DNA of 6,376 nt from Nitrospira sp. (GTDB taxonomy: Bacteria > Nitrospirota > Nitrospiria > Nitrospirales > Nitrospiraceae): positions 12,672-19,047 of the forward strand of contig JABMDE010000031.1 of assembly GCA_015904055.1 (NCBI GenBank), given 5' to 3'. Positions within the stretch are counted from its first letter, which is position 1. Each line of letters starts with the position of its first letter. The notes under the pieces are model-generated. The model did no database searches. It had not been told where the DNA came from and saw nothing but the letters and a program-made list of their open reading frames with translations. Shown one piece after another: positions 1-5,029 of the stretch. Made by a program: the position numbers and the translations under genes.

Positions 1-136
1 TATCCGATCGTGACGCACTCGCTGACCGCAGCGCTCAGGGGGGCCATTGCCGCCTTGACGATCACCCCGGTCGCCAAAGATGCGCCGTTAATGCCGTTGA
101 CCCCATGGAATCCGTAGGCACCGGCTGTCGATTGCA
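1..136. other. unresolved 5' edge, possible end of an upstream gene
   Basis: No recognisable gene can be assigned here. On the + strand, frame 1 is open from the window edge to a TAG at 115-117 (38 codons, ending in TPWNP) and most third positions are G or C, so it could be the C-terminus of a gene that starts outside the window. The - strand frame read from about 170 towards 1 is also open and hydrophobic (it contains AYGFHGVNGING). It has no Shine-Dalgarno sequence and would start inside the globin leader. I recognise no family in either frame, and I see no convincing sigma70 promoter for the downstream globin. Confidence 0.2.
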
Positions 137-190
137 GTGAATACAAGAGAAACAGTTCCACTACTTTCACGAATGAAGAGGAGACCAACA

Positions 191-634
191 ATGACTCGTA
201 CTTCGACACTACTGGCGGCCGCCCTATTTGCGACCGTCGTCAGCGCACCGGTACTCAGCATGGCTGCAGACACCAAGCCCTCGCTCTATGAACGGCTCGG
301 CGGAACCGGTCCCATCACGGCCGTCGTAGGGAAATTCGTCGCCAACGTCGCGGCCGACAAGCGGATCAATGGGTACTTCGCGAAGGCCGACATCCCCAAC
401 CTCAAGCGGCAGCTGGTCGATCAGGTGTGCCAAGCCAGCGGCGGACCCTGCACCTACACGGGCAAGGACATGAAGACCACGCACAAAGGGATGAAGATCA
501 CGTCAGCGGCGTTCACCGCGTTGGTTGAAGATCTCGTGGCAGCGCTCGATACGTTCAACGTGCCGGAGCAGGAAAAGGGTGAATTGCTCAGCGTCTTGGG
601 CCCGATGAGCAAAGACATCGTCGAAGCCCCATAG
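191..634 (+). CDS. Exported group 1 truncated haemoglobin
   Basis: This is a small haem protein of the bacterial globin family (TrHbN/group 1), predicted to be 147 aa and exported to the periplasm. Residues 1-25 form a signal peptide (R3, a hydrophobic stretch at 7-17, likely cleavage after SMA at 25). The globin fold follows at 31-145: the opening SLYERLGGTG at 31-40, the B helix with KFVANV at 48-53, the E helix with NLKRQL at 70-75, the GGPCTYTG loop at 84-91, and the presumed proximal haem ligand H98 in KTTHKGM. The position equal to Tyr B10 of mycobacterial HbN is V50 and the Gln E11 position is L75, so the distal pocket looks apolar. C80 and C87 flank the GGP loop and could form a disulfide after export. 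I chose ATG 191 because AAGAGGAG at 176-183 sits 7 bases upstream and because this start gives a clean signal peptide. Longer in-frame starts at 137 and 173 lack this. Likely roles are O2 or NO binding, or electron transfer; the exact role is unknown. Two hairpins follow the gene, the second a strong terminator. Confidence 0.93.
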   Translation: MTRTSTLLAAALFATVVSAPVLSMAADTKPSLYERLGGTGPITAVVGKFVANVAADKRINGYFAKADIPNLKRQLVDQVCQASGGPCTYTGKDMKTTHKGMKITSAAFTALVEDLVAALDTFNVPEQEKGELLSVLGPMSKDIVEAP

Positions 635-645
635 GTTCGCAGAAC

Positions 646-680
646 GCGTGGCTGGTCTGCATAGGCCAGCCACGCAGACC
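646..680 (+). other. overlapping alternative hairpins downstream of the globin gene
   Basis: A perfect 10-bp stem pairs 646-655 (GCGTGGCTGG) with 666-675 (CCAGCCACGC) around a 10-base loop. A second perfect 7-bp stem pairs 654-660 (GGTCTGC) with 674-680 (GCAGACC). The two share bases, so they exclude each other in full, although a three-pair pseudoknot could coexist with the first stem. No T-tract follows, so this alone is not an intrinsic terminator. It may protect the 3' end of the globin mRNA or take part in attenuation together with the terminator at 714-745. Confidence 0.5.
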
Positions 681-713
681 TGTGGAGCAATTCACAGTTA
701 TAGAGCAACGCAC

Positions 714-745
714 AAGGGCGGCAGACAACAGTCTGCCGCCCTTTT
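714..745 (+). terminator. Rho-independent terminator after the globin gene
   Basis: A perfect 13-bp stem pairs 714-726 (AAGGGCGGCAGAC) with 731-743 (GTCTGCCGCCCTT) around an AACA tetraloop at 727-730, and it runs straight into TTTT at 742-745. The GC-rich stem with a following T-run on the + strand is the classic form. It lies 80 bases after the globin stop and only about 28 bases before the likely start of the next + strand gene, so that gene depends on read-through or on an unrecognised promoter. Confidence 0.85.
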
Positions 746-773
746 CTACAACGTAGAAAGCAAGGATTGGTTG

Positions 774-1142
774 TTGGCTTTGGGGACGAATTCGCAACAA
801 GGGATCACGGCAATAATTCTGACACTTGCCTTTGTAAGCGCAGGTATACTCCACGCAGAGCCACGCGCCAATGAACGTATCGCCTTAGCGCTTTCCGGGA
901 AGAATTGCTCAGCGCACCATCAGGCCATTGCCAAGACGCTGCATCAGATCCCCGGAGTCACACGCGTCGATATGACGCTCATCGATGGCCATGTCTTGAT
1001 CGACCGGATCCAAGATCAGCGAACCGCAGAGGACTTCCAGACCATCGTCAATGGCATTCTCCCATCGGATGCCCAATGCCGAGCTGAGATCATGGAATCC
1101 TGCATCTCGGCAGATCCAATACCGCCGAGCCGGACTCACTAA
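774..1142 (+). CDS. Small exported HMA-fold-like protein with degenerate metal motif
   Basis: The predicted protein has 122 aa. Residues 11-28 are a hydrophobic export segment (start ITAIILTLAF, ending in ILHA with probable cleavage after A28). Residues 34-93 match the heavy-metal-associated (HMA) pattern: a beta strand RIALALSG, then GKNCSAH where GMTCxxC is usual, a helix IAKTLHQIPGV, strands RVDMTLIDGHVLI, and a second helix with AEDFQTIV. Only the first Cys of CxxC is kept (C45); the second is H48. Two more Cys occur near the C-terminus (C102, C110). No ATG fits: the only in-frame ATG upstream (648) lies inside the hairpins before the terminator. TTG 774 has AAGGA at 762-766 with 7-base spacing; TTG 771 is the alternative. 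The n-region has no Lys or Arg, which is odd for a signal peptide. Metal binding is inference, and the family assignment rests on the fold pattern only. Its stop overlaps that of the convergent cupin gene. Confidence 0.6.
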   Translation: MALGTNSQQGITAIILTLAFVSAGILHAEPRANERIALALSGKNCSAHHQAIAKTLHQIPGVTRVDMTLIDGHVLIDRIQDQRTAEDFQTIVNGILPSDAQCRAEIMESCISADPIPPSRTH

Positions 1143-1459
1143 CTCGGATTCGGTGAGACAAATACCAAGACCCGGAGCCGTTCACCCGTATGATTCTTCA
1201 CCCCATGCTCTTCGCCTGCAGGGGCCAATGTCGCCTGTCCTGCTCCTAACACCTGCTTTTCCGCTCCGACCTGAAACATCCCGTGTCCTTCAAGAACCAG
1301 ATAGACTTTATCCTGGTCGCCATGGGTATGCCCCTGTTGCTCCTGCCCAGGCTCGAAACAATACACATCGCAGAAAAATCGCTCCGTCTGAAACAGATTG
1401 TTCTTCTTCATCTTCTCACTGCTAAATCGCTGACAATCCGCAAGATTCATCACCTTCAT
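1139..1459 (-). CDS. Single-domain cupin protein
   Basis: This is a small cupin_2-type beta-barrel protein (106 aa from ATG 1459, or 108 from GTG 1465). Numbering from the GTG, cupin motif 1 is GQEQQGHTHGDQDKVYLVLEG at 40-60. Its HxH metal ligands H46 and H48 are present, but Lys53 stands where many cupins have the metal-binding Glu. Motif 2 matches the consensus exactly: G76, P82, G84, H87, N91 in GQATLAPAGEEHGVKN. A mononuclear metal site with three His is therefore expected; substrate and reaction are unknown. The N-terminal 30 residues are outside the core domain and include the Cys-rich FFCDVYCF stretch. AAAGG at 1469-1473 is about 9 bases before ATG 1459 but only 3 before GTG 1465, which favours the ATG. 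No signal peptide is seen, so it is cytoplasmic. It lies downstream of the coiled-coil gene on the same strand (about 81-bp gap, no terminator seen), so the two may be cotranscribed. Its 3' end overlaps the HMA-like gene tail-to-tail. Confidence 0.9.
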   Translation of the reverse strand: MKVMNLADCQRFSSEKMKKNNLFQTERFFCDVYCFEPGQEQQGHTHGDQDKVYLVLEGHGMFQVGAEKQVLGAGQATLAPAGEEHGVKNHTGERLRVLVFVSPNPS

Positions 1460-1546
1460 CGCCACATACCTTTCTTCACTGATACACGCTGCTTCTCAGC
1501 TCGCAGCAACAGTCAGCCGTAGCAAACATATCCAGTCTACTACCGC

Positions 1547-1987
1547 TTAGGGCAACCGTGACAAAGCTTTCTGATAGGAGCCCTTCATCTCGTCGAATGC
1601 AGTATCCACTGTAGTTTTCATGGTATGCCATTTTGCATCTGTCGCATCCCGCAAGACATCCAACTTATCCTTGACCGCCTCTTTTTTCTTGTCCAGCTCA
1701 TCAATAGACCTCTGAAGCTCCGCCCTGGTCGATACTGAGACATGACGCGCTTTGCCTCGCAAAGTCTCGATTTGACTGTGAATAGCAGCTAACTCCTCCT
1801 GAGCCTTCCGTTGAAACGCGTCCTTCTGCTGAGCTGTATATTCTTTTGCCGCCTCGACCGTCTCCCGAGCCTCCTTGGCTATAGTGTCTGCGCCAGCCAG
1901 TGCATCGGGCGTCATTCCAAGATCCAGTACAACCCAGACACACACAATCCAAATAGTCCGCAACAACCATGGGAGTTGAGTCATCAT
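1547..1987 (-). CDS. Exported coiled-coil protein, sll1863-type stress response family
   Basis: The predicted protein has 146 aa. Residues 1-31 are a signal peptide: R10 in the n-region, a hydrophobic core at 11-21 rich in Trp and Val, and a cleavage site after ALA at 29-31. The mature part is almost wholly helical and charged (Lys, Glu, Asp, Gln), with heptad-like spacing over about residues 34-142 and no Cys. The pattern of long helices ending in DAKWHTMKTTVDTAFDEMK and YQKALSRL resembles the sll1863 family of stress-response coiled-coil proteins (family resemblance judged by eye). Function is unknown; a periplasmic scaffold or envelope-stress role is inference. The start is well defined: GGAGGAG at 1993-1999 lies 5 bases before ATG 1987 and 8 before ATG 1984. 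The frame stays open further upstream to 2248, but that extension runs into the divergent HDOD gene and past the promoter, so I rejected it. Confidence 0.85.
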   Translation of the reverse strand: MMTQLPWLLRTIWIVCVWVVLDLGMTPDALAGADTIAKEARETVEAAKEYTAQQKDAFQRKAQEELAAIHSQIETLRGKARHVSVSTRAELQRSIDELDKKKEAVKDKLDVLRDATDAKWHTMKTTVDTAFDEMKGSYQKALSRLP

Positions 1988-2024
1988 TCTTTCTCCTCCG
2001 CGCCAATCTGCCGATCCACCCAAA

Positions 2025-2053
2025 AGTATAGTCAAGCGGATTTGCAAAGTCAT
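2025..2053 (-). promoter_or_regulatory. putative sigma70-type promoter for the coiled-coil gene
   Basis: Read on the - strand, ATGACT (2053-2048, 4 of 6 matches to TTGACA) is separated by exactly 17 bases from TATACT (2030-2025, 5 of 6 matches to TATAAT). Transcription would start near 2018, giving a leader of about 30 bases that carries the strong GGAGGAG site. It lies in the 178-bp divergent region shared with the HDOD gene. I found no equally good promoter for the + strand side. Confidence 0.4.
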
Positions 2054-2165
2054 CAGCACTCGGCGGATAGATTCCCTCCCCACCCCGCTAAACTTTCGAC
2101 CGCAACAAGCCGAGAAAGAAGCATAACTGAACATACCTGAGACGAATCGAGAAGGAGCGGTCACC

Positions 2166-3029
2166 GTGCCCCCTGAATGTCCGACAGCGTTAACACCGAT
2201 TGAACAACTGGAGCAAGGGCTGCTGAAGAAGCTGGAGCACGGCGACATCGAACTGCCGCTGCTGCCTCAAGTAGCCAGCCAAGTGATGGCCCTTACCTCC
2301 GATCCATCCGCCGACGCCGCCAAACTGTCTGCCCTCATCCATCAAGACCAGGCCTTGGCCGCACACGTGCTGCGCATCGCCAATTCTCCCGCGTATATGC
2401 CCAGAAGTCCCGTCGCCTCTCCCCAGCATGCCGTCGCCATGCTGGGGATCAATTTGCTGTCTGAAATCGCGTTTACCACGTCGTTGAAAGCCGGCGCGTT
2501 TCAGGTGCCGGGCCATGAAGGCACGGTTAAGCAGTTATGGCGGCACTCACTGGCCAGCGGCGCCTTTGCAAAAGAGGTCGCCCGAACCAGACGCGTGAAC
2601 GTAGAAAGCGCCTTTCTCTGCGGGCTGTTGCATGGAATCGGAAAACCCGTCGTCCTCCGCACCGCAGCAACGATTGCGTGCGAGCAGAAAATCCAGGCCG
2701 ACACGCCGATGTTTCACATCGTAATCGACGGCTATCATGCACGTGTTGGATGCCTCATCGCCGAGAAGTGGAGCCTCCCCAAACAAGTCGTTGAGGTCAT
2801 TCAATACTATGGCGATTACGATCATGCCGCGTCCAGCCGCCAGGAGTGCATGCTCACCTGTGTCGCCGATCGACTGGCCACTCACATCCTCGCCCCGGAT
2901 GCCATGCCGGAAGAACAGCTGCGTGACCATCCGGTGTTCGCTGAATTAAACCTCTATCCCAACGACATCGACCAACTCGTGGCCGGCAAGGACAAGGTGC
3001 TGGCCATGGTGAACGCCATGAACTTATGA
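2166..3029 (+). CDS. HDOD domain signalling protein
   Basis: The protein has 287 aa and a single HDOD domain (PF08668 type), with no receiver, GGDEF or EAL domain. The domain spans about residues 24-215. Visible family features are LPLLPQVASQVMAL at 30-43, the IHQDQALAAHVLRIANSPAY helix pair at 58-77, HAVAMLGINLL at 88-98, H127 in WRHSLAS, and the LLHGIGKPV segment at 154-162. In true HD hydrolases this last segment reads HDIGK; here the Asp is Gly157, so hydrolase activity is not expected. That loss is typical of HDOD proteins, which are thought to act as signalling or scaffold modules. The C-terminal 70 residues are a helical extension. GTG 2166 is the start: AAGGAG at 2152-2157 is 8 bases upstream. 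Its stop overlaps the sthA start as ATGA (3026-3029), so the two are very likely cotranscribed and translationally coupled. Third-position GC bias is strong, like its neighbours. The signal it senses is unknown. Confidence 0.92.
   Translation: MPPECPTALTPIEQLEQGLLKKLEHGDIELPLLPQVASQVMALTSDPSADAAKLSALIHQDQALAAHVLRIANSPAYMPRSPVASPQHAVAMLGINLLSEIAFTTSLKAGAFQVPGHEGTVKQLWRHSLASGAFAKEVARTRRVNVESAFLCGLLHGIGKPVVLRTAATIACEQKIQADTPMFHIVIDGYHARVGCLIAEKWSLPKQVVEVIQYYGDYDHAASSRQECMLTCVADRLATHILAPDAMPEEQLRDHPVFAELNLYPNDIDQLVAGKDKVLAMVNAMNL
2421..2447. repeat. perfect 10-bp inverted repeat inside the HDOD gene
   Basis: CCCCAGCATG (2421-2430) and CATGCTGGGG (2438-2447) are perfect reverse complements around a 7-base loop. 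It encodes the SPQHAVAMLGI segment of the HDOD domain. No T-run follows, so it is not a terminator. It may be a chance outcome of codon choice in a conserved segment. Confidence 0.6.
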
Positions 3030-4540
3030 GTACGCCAACCGCCTATGACATGATTGTGATCGGAGCCGGCCCTGCCGGCCAGAAAGCGGCCATCCAAGGC
3101 GCCAAATCCGGGAAGCGCGTGGCACTCATCGAGCGTGAGCGCGGCATCGGAGGCAGCTGTGTCTACCGCGGAACGATCCCCAGCAAAACCTTGAGAGAAA
3201 GCGCGCTCCAACTCGATCGGCTCAAATCCGCCGGCGCAGCCTTCGACTTTAGCCTGAAACCGGGCATCCAAATCGCAACATTGCTGAACCGCCTGGAAAG
3301 TGTCATCTCGGCTCATGACACCTTTATGAGCCAGCAGCTCAGGCGCAACGGCATTTCGCTGTTGCACGGACGCGCCGGCTTTCTCGACGCGCGCACCATC
3401 GATATGCAGACGGTCGACGGAGGCCGCCAGGCATTGACCGCCGGCACCATTATTCTGGCCACTGGCTCGCGCCCACGGAACCCGGAAAACATTCCCGTCG
3501 ATCACGAACACATTCTCGACAGTGATTCACTCCTGTCGATGATCTACCTGCCTCGCTCGTTGACGATCATCGGCGGCGGCGTCATCGGATGCGAGTATGC
3601 CTCGATTTTTGCGCTACTGGGGACGCAGGTCACTCTGATCGACCGCGCACCCTCCCCGCTCCAATTCATGGACCATGAGCTCGTGACACATTTCGTAAAA
3701 CTCTTCGAACAGCAAGGCGGGCGCTATCTGGGAGGACAGCAAGTCATGGAGGTTTGCTGGGACGGCGCCGCCCATGTCGTCACGACGTTGAAAGACAACC
3801 CTCCGGTCAAGAGCGAGAAGCTGTTGGTCGCACTGGGGCGGCAAGCCAACATGGAAGATCTCAATTTGGCGGCAGCAGGGCTCACGGCCACGGAGAGAGG
3901 CACACTCTCAGTCAACCAGTTCTGCCAGACAGAGATCCCGCACATCTATGCCGTCGGCGACATGGTGGCGGCAGCAGGGCTCACGGCCACGGAGAGAGGC
4001 ACACTCTCAGTCAACCAGTTCTGCCAGACAGAGATCCCGCACATCTATGCCGTCGGCGACATGGTGGGGGCTCCGGCACTCGCCTCAAAGGCGATGGAAC
4101 AAGGGCGCAGAGCCGCCAGGCATGCCCTGAACCTGCCAGTCGGTGATGCCGCGTCGACCATTCCCCTTGGCATCTACACCATTCCTGAAATGGCCAGCAT
4201 CGGTCTCGATGAAGAGGCTGCCCGTGAACGCTATCGAAATCCACTCATCGGGCGGGCAAAGTTTGAAGAAGTCGCCAGGGCGCAAATATCGGGGGCCGGC
4301 CAAGGCCTCCTCAAAATGGTGGCAGACCCCTCAGGCGAGCAGCTGCTCGGCGTGCAGATCGTGGGAGAGTCGGCAACGGAATTGGTTCATGTCGGGCAAT
4401 CCGCTCTTCAGCAAGGCGCCACCATCGAATTCTTTATCGACAACATCTTCAACTTTCCCACCTATGCCGAAACCTATCGCATCGCCGCCCTGGACATCCT
4501 CGGACAAGCGGCCAAACGCAAAACCGCTGAGGCCGCATAA
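3026..4540 (+). CDS. sthA: Si-specific NAD(P)(+) transhydrogenase (soluble), with internal duplication
   Basis: This is a cytoplasmic FAD flavoprotein that exchanges hydride between NADPH and NAD+ and so balances the two pools. The frame has 504 codons. Domains in order: FAD-binding VIGAGPAG at 11-18; GGSCVYRGTIPSK at 42-54, where Thr50 replaces the second redox Cys of disulfide reductases, a mark of soluble transhydrogenase; ATGSRP at 145-150; the NAD(P)-binding GGGVIG at 183-188; the FAD GD motif IYAVGDM; and a C-terminal dimerisation domain ending with NFPTYAETYRIAALDILG. The family usually has about 465-470 aa; the excess is a perfect 33-residue tandem repeat (282-314 and 315-347), so IYAVGDM occurs twice (307-313 and 340-346). 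Only the second copy is followed by the usual GAPALASKAMEQGR. ATG 3026 overlaps the HDOD stop (ATGA); no separate strong Shine-Dalgarno is needed if translation is coupled. The duplication could disturb the FAD site, loop out as a tolerated insert, or be an assembly artefact. A general dihydrolipoamide-dehydrogenase-like role is less likely because of Thr50. Confidence 0.93.
   Translation: MSTPTAYDMIVIGAGPAGQKAAIQGAKSGKRVALIERERGIGGSCVYRGTIPSKTLRESALQLDRLKSAGAAFDFSLKPGIQIATLLNRLESVISAHDTFMSQQLRRNGISLLHGRAGFLDARTIDMQTVDGGRQALTAGTIILATGSRPRNPENIPVDHEHILDSDSLLSMIYLPRSLTIIGGGVIGCEYASIFALLGTQVTLIDRAPSPLQFMDHELVTHFVKLFEQQGGRYLGGQQVMEVCWDGAAHVVTTLKDNPPVKSEKLLVALGRQANMEDLNLAAAGLTATERGTLSVNQFCQTEIPHIYAVGDMVAAAGLTATERGTLSVNQFCQTEIPHIYAVGDMVGAPALASKAMEQGRRAARHALNLPVGDAASTIPLGIYTIPEMASIGLDEEAARERYRNPLIGRAKFEEVARAQISGAGQGLLKMVADPSGEQLLGVQIVGESATELVHVGQSALQQGATIEFFIDNIFNFPTYAETYRIAALDILGQAAKRKTAEAA
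3867..4064 (+). repeat. perfect 99-bp in-frame tandem duplication within sthA
   Basis: The unit at 3867-3965 is repeated base for base at 3966-4064. Identity continues for 3 more bases (TGG at 4065-4067, in register with 3966-3968), so a TGG microhomology marks the junction. The flanks differ at once on both sides (T3866 against G3965, C3969 against G4068). The period is 99 = 3 x 33, so the frame is kept. No substitution separates the copies, so the event is very recent, or a recent artefact of assembly. Confidence 0.98.
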
Positions 4541-4624
4541 CGGCCCCATTCTCTTGCCCCTTGTCTACGACAGGCCCTTACAGTCAGACGCATCTGCATC
4601 GATCAGAGTCAGCGCAACAGATCG

Positions 4625-4975
4625 TTACAACGCCTCCTCGGTCTGATTCTCGCGTTCGTAGGGCTCCGCTTCCAGCTCCTTCACCACATGCTGAAGCCTC
4701 GCCCACCCGTCCGGAGGAAGATCGACGAACTCCAATCCGAAAAAATCGTTCCGGCACCAGCGAATGATGGCTTTCTTAACCTGAAGCGGCGGCTCTTCGT
4801 CCGACACTTCAATGCGCATTTCGATTTCCGTACCCGAATGCACTGGAGTTGCGCTGAAGACTCTGCAGCCTCGAATCGACAAATCTCCAAGGACACCGAC
4901 ACCGGACACAATATTGGTGGAACTGAAGGAACTCCGGAATTGAACGGGAAACCTGGGGTTTTTTCTATACTCCAT
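4625..4975 (-). CDS. Single-domain PilZ protein, predicted c-di-GMP receptor
   Basis: This 116-aa protein is almost entirely one PilZ domain (PF07238 type). Both c-di-GMP-binding motifs are present: RxxxR as R4-K-N-P-R8 and (D/N)xSxxG as D31-L-S-I-R-G36. Between them lies a 22-residue Ser- and Gly-rich linker. The following beta strands (TEIEMRIEV, QVKKAIIRW, FFGLEFVDL) are the barrel, and WARLQHVVKELE (about 91-102) is the C-terminal helix. It has no signal peptide or membrane segment and is cytoplasmic. The partner or target is unknown; such free-standing PilZ proteins usually act by binding another protein. ATG 4975 is supported by the position of RxxxR at the very N-terminus. The Shine-Dalgarno is weak (GAAGAAG abutting the start, GGAG 12 bases away). 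It is 54 bp downstream of rtcB on the same strand, so cotranscription and re-initiation are likely. It is convergent with sthA across an 84-bp gap. Confidence 0.9.
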   Translation of the reverse strand: MEYRKNPRFPVQFRSSFSSTNIVSGVGVLGDLSIRGCRVFSATPVHSGTEIEMRIEVSDEEPPLQVKKAIIRWCRNDFFGLEFVDLPPDGWARLQHVVKELEAEPYERENQTEEAL

Positions 4976-5002
4976 CTTCTTCGTCTACTCCATCTACTCC
5001 AT
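4967..5002 (-). repeat. four 9-bp units forming ATG-GAG-TAG minigenes before the PilZ start
   Basis: Read on the - strand from 5002, the units are ATGGAGTAG, ATGGAGTAG, ACGAAGAAG and ATGGAGTAT; the last contains the PilZ start codon. Units 1, 2 and 4 share ATGGAGTA, while unit 3 is diverged. All are in the PilZ frame, so units 1 and 2 read Met-Glu-stop twice before the true start. The array could be replication slippage or a translational control element. No good Shine-Dalgarno precedes the first ATG. Confidence 0.8.
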
Positions 5003-5029
5003 AGGCCAATCGTGCGCGGGGAAATCCCG

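Noticed and set aside
648..773. ATG 648 as start of the HMA-like gene
   Set aside because: It lies inside the first hairpin and ahead of the terminator. The added 42 residues look non-coding and would put the export segment far from the N-terminus.
819..850. CTGACA and TATACT as a promoter for the HMA-like gene
   Set aside because: The spacer is 20 bases, and transcription would begin after the export segment with no good in-frame start before the middle of the domain.
1988..2248. N-terminal extension of the coiled-coil frame up to 2248
   Set aside because: It would overlap the divergent HDOD gene, skip the strong GGAGGAG site and bury the signal peptide inside the protein.
2954..3511. 185-codon open frame on the - strand
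   Set aside because: It is antisense to the conserved FAD-binding start of sthA and has no recognisable domain, so it is a shadow frame.
3867..4064. Tandem repeat as a CRISPR or mobile element trace
   Set aside because: There are only two directly adjoining in-frame copies with no spacer, no inverted ends and no target duplication. It is a simple coding duplication.
4560..4574. Short hairpin between sthA and the PilZ gene as a terminator
   Set aside because: Only about six pairs with one G-U, a 3-base loop and no T-run on either strand.
4958..4965. A-AAA-AAC slippery heptamer at codons 4-6 of the PilZ gene
   Set aside because: It encodes Lys-Asn within the conserved RxxxR motif, no stimulatory structure is evident, and the -1 frame holds no recognisable domain.
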